This document shows positions 14,706 to 25,510 of a stretch of DNA of 64,000 nucleotides, in pieces. Made by a program: the position numbers and the translations under genes. The stretch's first letter is position 1; the number at the start of each line of letters is the position of its first letter. The notes beneath the pieces were generated by a model that had not been told where the DNA came from, searched no databases, and saw only the letters and a list, made by a program, of their open reading frames with translations. Origin of the DNA: Diospyros lotus (lineage: Eukaryota; Streptophyta; Magnoliopsida; Ericales; Ebenaceae); NCBI RefSeq assembly GCF_014633365.1, contig NC_068352.1, positions 27,747,310-27,811,309 on the forward strand, given 5' to 3'.

Positions 14706-16177
14706 ATGATACTTAGGTCAGGTAAAACTGTAGAAAATCAGTCACTCATGTCTCAACACAATGAGAACATGCCACTTCCACAGAACATGTCTGCACGTGG
14801 TAGTGACCACGGTGACCCTGATCCCATTGATCAGGAGATGATCAGACCCCTTAGGGAGTATCTTCATCCTCCTAGGCAGACAACCCCCTCATGCATTATT
14901 CTTCCCATCAATCATCATAGGTTTAACTTCAAACCTGGCACAATCCAATTGTTGCCAACTTTTCATGGCATGGATTCTGAAAATCCATATACTCATATGA
15001 AAGAATTTGAGGAAGTATGTAGCACTTGCATGGACCATACAGCAAATGAGGATGTCATAAGATTAAAACTCTTTCCATTCTCACTGAAAGATAAGGCAAA
15101 AATATGGTTAAGCACTCTCCCACCTAGATCTATAGGAACTTGGAGAGAAATGCAAACAACTTTCTTAAAAAAATACTTCCCTGCCAACAGAACTGCTACT
15201 CTTCAAAGACAAATCATGAACTTTGCCTGTAAACCAAATGAGAATTTTGCGCAAGCGTGAGAAAGGTTTAAAGACCTTCTTCACACTTGTCCGCACCATG
15301 CTTTTGAGCAATGGAGAGTGGTCAGTTTCTTTCATGATTCACTCACTCCCCAATTGAAAATGCTAGTTTCTACAATGTGCAATGGAGAATTCTATGAGAA
15401 GACTCCAGAAGAAGCTTTCCACTTCTTTGACACATTGGCTGAGAATACAAGGAACTGGGAAGTTGGTCCAACATCTGCTCTTGATTCAAGAGAAAATCCA
15501 CAACCTAGAGGGAGATACCAACTGAGTGAGAGTGACGATTTAAATGCAAGATTAACTGCTTTAACAAAGAAAGTTGAAAACATGCAACCCAAAAAGGTGC
15601 AATCTGTTAATCAAGTGGAAGTAAAGTGTGCTGTGTGTGATGCAACAGATCATTCAACTGAAGAATGTCCTACCCTACCTGCTTTCAAGGAGGTATTGTA
15701 TGGGCAGACTAATAACAATCATTCACACAACTTTGAGGGGAGACAAAATCAAAATCAGAGTGGAGCCTATTATGGGAATAATCAGAACTACAATTCATAC
15801 CATCCCAATAATAGAAATCACCCCAATTTTTCTTGGAGAAATGATTCTGGAAATCATTCTCAACCTCCCTTCCCTACACAACAACATACCTTCCAACAAA
15901 ATCAAGGTTCTTCATCCAATACTTACCAACCTCCTCATAGGAGATCTTTGGAAGATACCTTGCACCAGTTCATCCAAAGTCAAACAGGTATCAATAATCA
16001 GGTTGCTCAGCTTGTCAAAAATCAAGACCAAACAAACAGAGCCATAGAAGACATTAGGAGCCAGTTGACCAAGATAACACAAACATTGAGTGTGAGAGAA
16101 CCCGGGAGGTTTCCATCCCAAACTAATCCTAACCCAATTAGGCAAACCAACCAGGTAGAAGCTTCAAATAGTGAAAC
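14706..16177 (+). pseudogene. Athila gag, with one nonsense codon and a nested LTR
   Basis: The start is ATG at 14706. The first 184 codons hold a capsid-type retrotransposon gag domain (FHGMDSENPYTHMKEFEEVC, LKLFPFSLKDKAKIWL, LKKYFP). A TGA at 15258-15260 then interrupts the frame inside this domain; reading continues directly after it. Further on lie the rest of the capsid region and a canonical CX2CX4HX4C zinc knuckle (CAVCDATDHSTEEC, near 15629-15670). After that comes an Asn/Gln-rich stretch and a short coiled-coil-like segment (NQVAQLVKNQDQTNRAIEDI). The frame runs into the solo LTR at 16178. Beyond it the pol frame resumes at 18936, so gag and pol were one reading frame. The stop and the insertion leave this copy unable to make a full polyprotein. 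Confidence 0.9.
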
Positions 16178-17039
16178 TGTAATACCCGAGAATGATTTAA
16201 GGTCATAAATAATATTTGATGAAGAGCATAAATGGATTTTGTGGAAAATAAGACTATAGGGTACACTAACGCAACTTTGGACGATCGAATTAGTCAGAGG
16301 GAGTACCCTAGACCCTAGATAGCCAAGGAAAAAGGTATAGTATCGACAAGTAATGCGAGTTATGATTTTAGGCATCAAAAGAAGTTGGATCGGGAACGGT
16401 TCCCGGTACAGCTAAAAAAAAAGGCAATTGTGATTTAGGCTGAAATACCGAATTATCGTACGGGGCATCCGGGAAGTCAATGGAACCCCGAGGAAGTTCA
16501 TATTTGGCATATAGAGTAACCCTTCAGTAGTTTTTGGAAGAAACAAAAGAGTTTGTAGCTAAAACGAAGATTCGGGCCTAAGTGCAGTTTTTTCGAAATT
16601 GACGAAGGGAGATCGAAACGATATTTTTTCGGAATTTTAAAGAGAGTGTTTTGGGATATTTCAAAGGGTTATAAAGGTCTTTAAAGAGAAATTCAATTTT
16701 TGAGCCGGGGGCAAAATCGTAATTTTTGAGGTTGGGGTAAAAGTGTAATTTACCTAAAAATTAGGGGCATTAGCGTAATTAGTCCATTTTTCAGGGACTA
16801 AAATGCAATTAAAAATTAGCCCTGGGACCATGTTGAAAAGGGTCTAAGTGCAATTATCCAAAAGTTCGGGCCAAAGTGTAATTCTTGAAATCTTTTTACT
16901 AGGGGCATTTGGGAGATTCAGGAAAAAGCTTCATAAATGACTTTAGAGATAAGGATGAAGTCTCATGATGACGTTAGAGATAAGATGAAGGCTCATGATG
17001 ACTTTAAGGATAAGATTTGAATAAGATTTGATTTGGATA

Positions 17040-17345
17040 ACAATGATTATATAAAATCTTAGACGATTTAGAATGATTGCAGAATATCTTAGAATATTTG
17101 GTAATGATTATATAATATCTATAAAGATTTACAATGATTGCAAAAGATATTAGAAGATTTAGAATGATTACAAAAGATATTAGAAGATTTGGAATGATTA
17201 TAGAAGATTTACAATGATTGCAGAGAATCTTAGAAGATTTTGGAATGATTGCAAAAGATATCAAAAGATTTGGAATGATTATAGAAAATATTAGAAGATT
17301 TGGAATGATTGGAAAAGATTTTGAAAGATTTGAAATGATTGCAGA
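17040..17345 (+). repeat. Short tandem-like AATGATT/AGAAGATTT field
   Basis: About ten imperfect units of 25-35 bp, each with AATGATT(G/A)(C/T)A followed by AGAAGATTT. They lie just upstream of the LTR TATA box. Confidence 0.75.
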
Positions 17346-17896
17346 ATATATATTTCTTGGTGGCTAAGTTTCCTAAACATATAAATAGGGGCTCAAGGCT
17401 AAGGATTCTCTCATTCGAAGTTGTGATACATTTGTGCTAGACGAGAGTGCTTCGGGTGTAGTGGATAGAGAGTTTTTAAAGCATACGCGAGGCATCACAC
17501 GCGTAGAGCACTTAGGCAGCGCGTGAGGACCTGTAAGGAGGTGGTTTGGTTAAAAGACTTGAGGAGTTGCACGAAAATTGAGGTTGGGCACAAGATTCGA
17601 GGTGTTCTGAGTTTCGTTCAAGGTGAGTTGTTCGCTACCAAAATTTGGCTTTCTTGTGAGTGGTTTTCCTCCAAAACTTGATTTATTGGCTTGTTCTATC
17701 TGAACATATGGTGATTTCATGCAAAATGGTTTTGTGCATTAAAATGGTAACCGGTGACGGTTGGATTTATGAGGGAGGTTTGTCCCTAAACGTTTTGAAC
17801 TGTGCATTGCATTTTATAAATGTTGTTTATACGATGCATTGAATTGTGAATTGTGAGTTGTTGCATTGTCTTGAGTTTTATGTGTACGTATGGAAT

Positions 17897-18247
17897 GTCA
17901 GCCTCGGATGTTGTCTGGATAGTGTAGCCATAATTCTCCAAGGGCGTGACGGAATAATAGGGGTATCTGATGCTGGTGTGCATGTCAAGATAGCCGCCTT
18001 GGTTTCCGTGCCAGACCGTTTGGTCAGGGAAGTTGCACTAGGACGACTAGGTGGTCCATACTGTGTTGTTCATGTGGGATGTCAGCCTAGGATGTTGTCT
18101 GGATAGTGTAGCCGTAATTCTCCAAGGGCGTGACGGAATAATAGGGGTATCTGATGCTAGGTGTGCATGTCAGGATAGCCGCCTTGATTTCCGTGCCAGG
18201 CCATTTGGCCTGGGAAGTTGCACTAGGACGACTAGGTGGTCCATGTG
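17897..18247 (+). repeat. 184-bp tandem duplication in solo LTR
   Basis: GTCAGCCT... occurs at 17897 and again at 18081, and both units run through ACTAGGTGGTCCAT. The two units differ at only a few positions. Confidence 0.85.
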
Positions 18248-18935
18248 AAATTTTGGAGTTGGGATTGTATGGTGGTTCCTGGATGCTTAAGGTGGGAACG
18301 TATTCTGGTGAGATGCGTTGGCAGCCCCATTTAAGCTAGAATCGTGTCGCGTCGTCGTGTTGTCGAGTCGGTGTGGTGGCATAGCTTTTAGAGAGATTGC
18401 TCTTTCCCCATGGTAGGGTTAAGCGCGTGGGAATTCTCTTGAGTTAGGGCTTACCGGGTGTATTGGTTTATTTCATGTCTTGCATTATTCATGAAAAATG
18501 TGTTTTGAACTCTCACTTAGATGATTCATCATCTAATTTGGACTTTGTCCCTGGAATATTCAAACGTTCCAGGTGAAGGCAGCGGTGCAAAAGGGAAAGG
18601 AATCGTCGAGGAGTGACAGCGATTAGCGGATAGTTTACATTATGTCTTTTCAGTTATGTTATTTACTTTTGAAAACGTCATGTAAACGTTGGTGCAACTT
18701 TATATATAAATAAAGTGGTTTCGGTTATGACCTGTTGAGGTTTCGATCTAGCTTCCGCATTTGTGTTGGTGAACCTGTCTTGGTTTATTAATGGTTCATA
18801 GTTGATATACTGAGAAGGTGTAACGGGATCTTCGGGGAATGGTTTTTATGATGGGTTTTTGTTTGAAAAAATTTTTTTTATCCCCGGAATCTTACGTTAC
18901 GTTAATGCTCCCGGGAATTGGGGTGTTACAGAAAC

Positions 18936-21900
18936 CAACACTCATGAACAAGTGCAAGCAGTGACTGCCCTAAGAAGTGGAAGAATAATTGAGAAACCAA
19001 CTGATCCTAGGATAAACCAACATGTTGATGAAGAAAAAGAACCAAAAGATCATGAATCCACCGATGAAAAAAATGAAAAAAATGAGAAAAATGAGAAAAA
19101 TGAAAAAAATGAGAAAAATGAAAAACAAAAAGAAGATGAGAAAGAAATTCAATACAGGCCCAAACCACCTTTTCCACAAAGGTTGAATCATTTGAAAAAA
19201 GAGCAACAAAATGCAGATATATATGAAGTGTTTAAGCAAGTGAGAATCAACATCCCGCTGTTGGATGCAATCAAACAAACACCTTCATATGCAAAGTTTT
19301 TGAAAGATCTGTGCACTGTCAAAAGGAAAACAAATGTGCATGAAAAGGCATTCTTGACTGAACAAGTCAGCGCCATTCTCCAATTGAAAACTCCTCCCAA
19401 ATACAAAGATCCAGGCTGTCCAACCATTACATGTATCATAGGAAGTCAAAAGGTTGATCGAGCACTCTTGGATTTAGGAGCTAGTGTCGATTTGTTGCCA
19501 TACAGTGTGTATCAACAGTTGGGATTAGGTGAGCTTAAACCCACTAGAGTGACCCTTCAGCTGGCTGATCGATCAGTCAAAGTTCCACGAGGAATTGTGG
19601 AGGATGTTCTGGTACAAATCGATAAGTTCTACTTTCCAGTGGACTTCATCGTTTTGGACACCCAGCCGCATCAGGGGCCTCAACCTCCTGTGCCAGTCAT
19701 CTTAGGTCGACCATTCCTTGCCACATCAAATGCCATCATCAACTGTAGGAATGGTGTGTTAAAGCTATCTTTTGGAAACATGACTGTAGAAATGAATATC
19801 TTTAGGGTAGCCAAACATCAGGACACTGAGAGTGAAGTGGAGGAGGTAGACTTGATCCAAACACTGACCAATGACTGTTTTGAAGAGTTCATGAGAAGAC
19901 CCAAAGAAGGAAATCAAGATCTCGAAGAAATAAAAGAAGTGGAAGTCATAAGCAAAGAAAGTGAGAAGCCTACATGGATGCCTGGTTTAGAGCCATTAAG
20001 GAACTTGGACAGTAAGCTCATGGCTCCTGATAGCCATCAGTCCACGCCTGAGAGAAAGCCATTGCCCAGTGATTTGAAATATGTCTTTCTAGGAGAAGGG
20101 GAAGCATTCCCAGTGGTGATCTCTTCAAGTTTGACACCTCAGCAAGAGCAACAACTGATAAAAGTTCTAAAAGCACACAGGAAGTCATTAGGATGGACCA
20201 TTTCAGATTTGCAAGGTATTAGCCCTTTGATCTGTACTCATAAGATATTCTTGGAAGAAGGAGCAAAACCAGTTAGGCAAATGCAAAGGAGATTAAATCC
20301 CAACATGAAAGAAGTTGTCAGAAAAGAAGTGCTTAAGCTATTGGATGCTGAAATAATTTACCCAATCTCTGATTCTAAGTGGGTAAGTCCAACACAGGTA
20401 GTACCCAAAAAGTCTAGAGTCACTGTTGTAAAAAATGAGAACAATGAACTGATTCCCACGCGCATCCAGACAGGATGGCGTATGTGCATTGATTATAGAA
20501 AGCTCAATTCTGTGACAAGGAAAGATCATTTTCCTTTGCCTTTCTTGGATCAAGTTCTGGAGAGAATAACAGGCCAAGCCTACTATTGTTTCTTAGATGG
20601 CTACTCAGGGTACAATCAGATAGAAATTGCATTAGAAGATCAAGAGAAGACAACTTTCACATGTCCATTTGGGACATTTGCATACAGGCGCATGCCATTT
20701 GGGTTATGCAATGCTCCAGCCACCTTTCAAAGGTGTATGATGAGCATTTTCAGTGAAATGGTTGAGCAGATTGTTGAAGTATTTATGGATGACTTTTCTG
20801 TTTATGGAAGTAACTTTGAGGCCTGTTTGGAGAATCTGAAAAAGGTTTTAGCAAGATGTGAGGAAACAAATTTGATACTCAATTGGGAAAAATGTCACTT
20901 CATGGTGAAACAGGGCATAGTCTTGGGGCACATCGTTTCATCTAGGGGGATGGAGGTAGACAGGTCAAAAATTGAAACAATTCAAAAACTCCCCATCCCT
21001 AGGAATGTGAAAGACATCAGAAGTTTTTTGGGACATGCAGGGTTTTATAGGAGATTCATTGCTTCCTTTAGCACCATAACAAGACCCTTGTGCCATTTGT
21101 TGTCTCAAGATGTTCCGTTTGAATGGAGTCCTGCCTGTCAAAATGCTTTTGATAAATTGAAAGATGCACTCATTTCAGCACCTATCATTCAGTCCCCTGA
21201 TTGGTCCCTCCCGTTTGAACTTATGTGCGATGCTAGTGATTATGCGGTAGGAGCTGTGTTAGGGCAGAGGAAGGATAAGAAACCTCATGTGATATATTAT
21301 GCTAGCAAAACTCTTAATGAGGCACAAAAGAATTACACCACTACAGAGAAAGAGTTACTAGCAGTTGTCTTTGCCCTGGACAAGTTTCGATCTTACCTCG
21401 TAGGGTCACTAGTGATCATTTTTACTGATCACGCTGCTCTGAAGTATTTGTTCACAAAGCAAGATGCAAAACCCCGTCTGCTCCGATGGATCTTACTCCT
21501 GCAAGAGTTCAACATTGAAATCAGAGACAAGAAGGGAGTAGAAAATGTGGTGGCTGACCATTTGTCAAGGATTCCAAGTCAAGATCTCACACAATTTGAT
21601 GAACCAATTCATGACAATTTCCCTGATGAGCAACTGTTTAAAGTGAATGTTATTCGTGCATCATCTGTTGTCCCTTGGTATGCCGACATTGCGAACTACC
21701 TGGCAACTGGTCTGATCCCAGACCATTGGAGTAAGCAAGATAGGCATAAATTCTTCAGAAAAGTCAGAACATTCTTTTGGGATGAGCCCTACCTCTTCAA
21801 GTATTGTCCTGACCAAATCATCCGTAGATGCATACCCGATCATGAGCAACAAAGTGTCATCAATTTCAGTCATACTCTTGCATGTGGAGGCCATTTTTCT

Positions 21901-22971
21901 GTCAAGAAAACAGTTGCAAAAATTTTTCAGAGTGGATTTTATTGGCCGACACTGTTCAAGGATGTGTACAAGTTCTGTTCAAATTGTGATCGATGTCAAA
22001 GGTTAGGAAGTCTATCAAGGAGAAACATGATGCCATTACATCCGATCCAAGTGTTAGAAGTTTTTGACTGTTGGGGTATGGATTTTATGGGCCCATTTGT
22101 TAATTCATTTGGTCATGAATACATCTTACTTGCTGTTGACTATGTGTCCAAATGGGTAGAAGCAATCCCGGCCAGAACAAATGACCATAGGACTGTCGTG
22201 AAATTTTTGAAAGAAAATATATTCAGTCGATTTGGGATGCCACGAGCAATCATCAGTGATGGGGGTTCCCATTTTTGTAATAAAGTAGTGGCAGGATTAA
22301 TGAAGAAATATGGTGTACTGCATAAAGTTGCAACACCATACCATCCCCAAACCAATGGTCAAGCCGAGCTAGCCAATAGGGAGATTAAGCGCATATTGGA
22401 AAAGACTGTTGCTGCTAATCGTAAGGATTGGTCCTTAAGACTAGTAGACGCTCTTTGGACATACAGAACAGCTTACAAAACAATTTTGGGAATGTCTCCC
22501 TATAGGCTAGTATACGGTAAATCTTGTCATCTGCCGGTGGAAATTGAGCATAAAGCATATTGGGCAATTCATAAGATCAATAAGAGTCTAACTGAAGCAG
22601 GCTTATCCAGGAAGCTCCAATTGAATGAACTTGAGGAAATTCGGAATGAAGCATTTGAAAATGCACGATTGGCCAAGGTTCGTATGAAAGAGTTACATGA
22701 TCGGCACATCATTCGAAAAAGCTTTCAGGTAGGGCAACGGGTACTCTTGTATGATTCTCGATTGCATCTATTCCCAGGAAAATTGAAGTCTCGATGGGTC
22801 GGCCCCTTTGTAATCAAGTCCATCTCAGGATATGGGGCATTTGAGATAGAAAATCCGGAGTCAGGACAGCTTCTAACAGTCAATGGTCATAGGTTGAAAC
22901 CATACCAGGGTAGTGTTGAGGAGAATGAAGGAGTTGTGGATTTAGATGATCCATCATCATCTGATGAGTAG
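18936..22971 (+). CDS. pol: Athila pol: protease, reverse transcriptase, RNase H, integrase
   Basis: A single open frame runs to TAG at 22971; its upstream 77 bp (18859-18935) are LTR-derived and are not true pol. Order of domains: a charged linker with seven NEK-type tripeptides (19063-19125); protease with [16 protein letters not shown] (near 19465), where Leu replaces the usual Ser of DSGA as in Athila; RT with [27 protein letters not shown] and catalytic FMDDF (20782-20796); RNase H with [14 protein letters not shown] (21224) and [12 protein letters not shown]; integrase with the zinc-binding H2C2 ([17 protein letters not shown]). The integrase DDE core includes [16 protein letters not shown] and [10 protein letters not shown], and a C-terminal domain follows. 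All catalytic motifs look intact over more than 1300 codons. It lacks an own start codon because gag is cut off by the nested LTR. Confidence 0.95.
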
Positions 22972-23580
22972 GGAAAGTTTCCTATCGTCTGGGAATCTGA
23001 CGTTAAAAGACCACCTTTCCATTTAGGTTAAATGGATGTTTATAGATCTGAAAAAAAAAAATAAAAAAAAATAATAAAATTAAATAAAAAAAAGAAAAAA
23101 ATAAAATAAAATAATAAAGAATTATATATATGAGTTGTTCATTTTCTGCATTACTTAATTAACTTTGATTCAAATAGTGTTTCTCTGTGTGCAGTCTAAA
23201 TAAAATTTTTTTTGCATACGAGTTCATGTATTGAAGACCACCAGGTATGCCTATCTTCTATCCTTTTATTGTCGATTGAGAACAATGCACAATTTAAGTT
23301 GGGGGTAAGGTGTACTTGATTTTATTGGTGTTTGAAACTGATCTATTATGCAAATAATTTTGTTAGACTCGATAATATTGTCTTGTGTGGTATGTATGAT
23401 TTTATTGGGCCCCTAAAATAAAACATTTATTAAAAAAAAAAATCAAAAAATAATAATAATAATAATAAGAATAAGAATAAAAAAAAAATTAAAAAAATAA
23501 TAAAATAATAATAAAAAAAAAGAAAAAAAAAATTTGAATTGAGAGAGACAGAATTGACGCTGGTGGTAGCTATCTTTTCT
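22972..23580 (+). other. A-rich spacer after pol with internal PPT-like site
   Basis: Non-coding sequence with long A/AAT-rich tracts (23051-23120 and 23431-23535). A PPT-like TTAAGTTGGGGGTAAGGT lies at 23294-23311, resembling the true polypurine tract before the 3' LTR. No gene recognised. Confidence 0.6.
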
Positions 23581-23581
23581 T

Positions 23582-23610
23582 GGGCAGTGCAATCACACTG
23601 CCCTATAAAG
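23582..23610 (+). promoter_or_regulatory. Palindrome abutting TATA box upstream of cargo genes
   Basis: A perfect inverted repeat, GGGCAGTG-CAATCA-CACTGCCC (23582-23603), is immediately followed by TATAAAG (23604-23610). Two further TATA-like sites occur at 23733 (TATAAG) and 23753 (TATAAG). The site at 23733 is followed about 30-80 bp later by a CT-rich ATG-free leader. This is a candidate internal promoter for the cargo genes; it is inference from motif and position. Confidence 0.45.
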
Positions 23611-23813
23611 GATAAGGCACACTGCCAAATGTTGAAAAATGAGGCACCAAGCGTTGAAAAAGAGACGCCAAGCATAACCCTGTAATTATGGCATGCCTCG
23701 AGTCGAGTGTAAAATAGTGATGGTCATTGCTCTATAAGAGACTCCATATCTGTATAAGGCAAGCCACCCTTCTTGAGCTCAGTCTTCTCTCTTTTGTGTT
23801 ATTCTCCGATCAG

Positions 23814-23938
23814 GTACTCTCATCCCTTTTGTAAAGTTTATAGTTCTTTACTTTTTTTTCTTAGTATAGTTAAAAAAAAAAAAAAAAAAGGATCTTTATC
23901 TCTCAAAAATTCACAAGTACTATCCATCTCTCCCGCAG
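23814..23938 (+). other. Candidate 5'UTR intron before the Cys-rich ORF
   Basis: The donor CAG/GTACTC is at 23814 and the acceptor CTCTCCCGCAG at 23938. The 125-bp interval is T/A-rich with a poly(A)-like run (23871-23889). Splicing would join the CT-rich leader to the Cys-rich reading frame. A second acceptor-like TTCTTTTCAG ends at 24580, just before the LOG start codon, with a possible donor GTGAGC near 24476. Spliced LOG transcripts are therefore conceivable. Confidence 0.45.
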
Positions 23939-23944
23939 AATGAT

Positions 23945-24433
23945 TTGAAAAAAATTTATGTTGCTAGGTGTGAAAGACTTAGGTTGTTGATGCTTAATAA
24001 CATCCCTGAAGATATTCGTTGGCTGATCGAAGCAAAAGTTCGATTAGCTGGTGAAACTTCACCTAGTTTTAAGCATTTTTCAGGCTTAGGGAAGAGTAGT
24101 TTTGCGAAGAAAAGAAGAGCGAAAAGAGTGAATGGTTGTTACAAATGTGCTCGATGGACCTGTAACACACGATGCAAATCTGTGGGGTTTACGTCCATAA
24201 ATCGAGAAGATAAAATTAGTTTCATAAAGGATGGACTGAGTAAGGAGTCTCTGGATGATATCCGATTGACTCTTGAGACGCATCCGTGTGGAATAGTGCA
24301 AAGAGAACTTCTTGCTTTATGGACCCAGTTCAGAAGTGACCACCAACGCTATAGTCTTGGGAATCTGACTAAAAACGACCCTGTTTGCCAATCTATAAGA
24401 AAATTGGATGGGAAGCTTATCCCCACTTCATAG
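23945..24433 (+). CDS. Basic cysteine-rich cargo protein, possible nucleic-acid-binding protein of viral type
   Basis: The open frame gives 162 aa counted from a TTG codon at 23945. The first in-frame ATG is at 23990 (residue 16), giving 147 aa, and is the likelier start unless splicing supplies another N-terminus. Two out-of-frame ATGs (23940, 23959) precede it. Visible order: a hydrophobic/charged helix-like N-terminus (residues 11-35), a basic cluster AKKRRAKR (54-61), then C65-x2-C68-x4-C73-x3-C77, then a charged C-terminal half. A Gly-Ser patch, a KRRA basic run and a close Cys cluster followed by a FI-x-G stretch is the arrangement I associate with carlavirus Cys-rich nucleic-acid-binding proteins. 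These are RNA-binding and in some viruses suppress silencing or act as transcriptional regulators. That link is inference from pattern; no search was possible. It lies 167 bp upstream of LOG in the same orientation, and two decayed partial copies lie after LOG. Confidence 0.7.
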   Translation: MKKIYVARCERLRLLMLNNIPEDIRWLIEAKVRLAGETSPSFKHFSGLGKSSFAKKRRAKRVNGCYKCARWTCNTRCKSVGFTSINREDKISFIKDGLSKESLDDIRLTLETHPCGIVQRELLALWTQFRSDHQRYSLGNLTKNDPVCQSIRKLDGKLIPTS

Positions 24434-24600
24434 AAAGTGTTTAAGCCGTTTCTGGACGTAAAACCAGAGGAAGATGTGAGCCACAATCACAACTACTTAT
24501 ATATACGCAAGATTTTTGTTTGTATTTATTTCTTGTTGAATTGTTGTATAGCTACTTTTGATCTCCAAACTTCTTTTCAGGACATACAAAAGAAACAAAC

Positions 24601-25260
24601 ATGGAAGGGCAGTTCGTTCGTCAAATTAAAACCATATGTGTACTTTGTGGCTCTCAACTTGGGAGTGATATTTGTTACGCACTTGCAGCGAACGAACTTG
24701 GTAAAAAATTAGGAGAGAAAAAAATTAATTTGGTATATGGAGGGGGAAGTCGTGGATTGAACGGTTATGTTTCACAAGCTGTACATCTTGGAAATTCATC
24801 TGTGGTAGGTATAATGCCAATCCCTTTAGCTGAACCACATATTTCCGGGATTACACGCGGTCAACTTATAGAAACGACTTCTATGTCTGAGCGCATGGCT
24901 TGTAAGATTTATCAGTCAGATGCCTTCATTGCTTTACCAGGAGGTTTTGGAACACTTGAAGAAATCTTTTGTATAATCTCCTGGGCCAAGAGTAATCTCC
25001 ATACCAAACCCATTGGACTTTTAAATGTTAACCATTTTTTCGATGGGTTATTCTCTTTTCTTGATCAGGCTGTGGACCAACAGTTCATTTCTCGTTCAGC
25101 AAGAAAGATTCTCATTTCTGCATCCACCATTGATAAGCTGTTAGAGAAATTACATGCTTATGTTCCACAGTACGATCCTCATGAGCCTCGGATAGACTGG
25201 TCTAAGGCAATTAGTAACAAGCGCCCAAGGGGTCCGATTAATTTAGATTTATCACTGTGA
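24601..25260 (+). CDS. LOG: LONELY GUY-type cytokinin riboside 5'-monophosphate phosphoribohydrolase, captured by Athila element
   Basis: A 219-aa intronless frame starts at ATG 24601. LOG enzymes release active free-base cytokinin from its riboside monophosphate in one step, in the cytosol and nucleus. The sequence shows the LOG/lysine-decarboxylase-like fold motifs in order: ICVLCGS (12-18), NLVYGGGSRGLNGYVSQAV (43-61), the conserved Arg in MSER (Arg98), SDAFIALPGGFGTLEE (106-121) with the PGGxGTxEE signature, and WAKSNLHTKPIGLLNV (128-143). Length is close to plant LOG proteins (about 210-220). Similarity runs along the whole family, so it looks like a plant LOG derivative, but diverged (Arg51 and Asn54 where Val and Met are usual in YGGGSVGLMG; a basic KRPRG tail). 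Plant LOG genes have several introns; their absence fits capture of processed RNA. It sits inside the retrotransposon, between the Cys-rich ORF and the 3' LTR. Catalytic residues appear present, so activity is plausible but unproven. Confidence 0.93.
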   Translation: MEGQFVRQIKTICVLCGSQLGSDICYALAANELGKKLGEKKINLVYGGGSRGLNGYVSQAVHLGNSSVVGIMPIPLAEPHISGITRGQLIETTSMSERMACKIYQSDAFIALPGGFGTLEEIFCIISWAKSNLHTKPIGLLNVNHFFDGLFSFLDQAVDQQFISRSARKILISASTIDKLLEKLHAYVPQYDPHEPRIDWSKAISNKRPRGPINLDLSL

Positions 25261-25269
25261 GAAATGCTC

Positions 25270-25510
25270 TTTATTAAGATGGCTGAGTAAGGAGTACTTT
25301 TTGTACTCTTGAGACGCATCTAGTTATTGTACAACTTGCAGAATTTTTCTTGGTTGTGTTCTTTAAAAAAAAAAAAAAACAAAAAAACAAAACAAAACTG
25401 TGGAATGTTGTTAGCAAAGTCTTTGATAAGATGGCTGAGTAAGGAGTACTTTTTGTACTCTTGAGACGCATTTTGCTTATCTTATGACTTGCATGAAATT
25501 TTTATTTTGG
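25270..25510 (+). pseudogene. Two decayed partial copies of the Cys-rich gene around an A-rich tract
   Basis: The 44-bp block AAGATGGCTGAGTAAGGAGT...GAGACGCAT occurs at 25276-25319 and again at 25428-25471. It matches the Cys-rich ORF at about 24227-24281 (GGATGGACTGAGTAAGGAGT... ACTCTTGAGACGCAT) after loss of an internal piece. Weaker similarity continues downstream in both (TTGTACAACTTGCAG versus ATAGTGCAAAGAGAAC in the ORF). An A-rich run at 25364-25400 separates them. The block also forms a hairpin, AGTAC-TTTTT-GTACT. These look like truncated relics of the same gene, not regulatory repeats. Confidence 0.7.

Larger units (their letters stand above)
16178..18930 (+). mobile_element. Solo LTR (Ty3/gypsy) nested in Athila gag-pol
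   Basis: It starts TGTAATACCC and ends GGGGTGTTACA, with perfect GAAAC target duplications (16173-16177 and 18931-18935). TATAAATAG lies at 17380-17388. The U3 has several copies of a motif like ACTAAAATGCAATT or CAAAGTGTAATT (16680-16890), an AATGATTGCAAAAGAT-type short repeat field (17040-17345), and a 184-bp tandem duplication (17897-18247). At 2753 bp it is a large LTR. No internal sequence remains, so it arose by LTR-LTR recombination or entered as such with the element. Confidence 0.93.

Noticed and set aside
17030..17345. Possible CRISPR-like array of regular repeats
   Set aside because: Imperfect AT-rich units inside a plant LTR, with no unique spacers; a degenerate minisatellite.
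17846..18339. Frames of 61-86 codons with repeated peptides (SLGCCLDSVA...)
   Set aside because: Produced by the 184-bp tandem duplication inside the solo LTR; no protein family resemblance.
24437..24712. 91-codon frame overlapping the LOG start
   Set aside because: It is in another frame from LOG, has no domain, and its second half is an out-of-frame reading of the LOG coding sequence.
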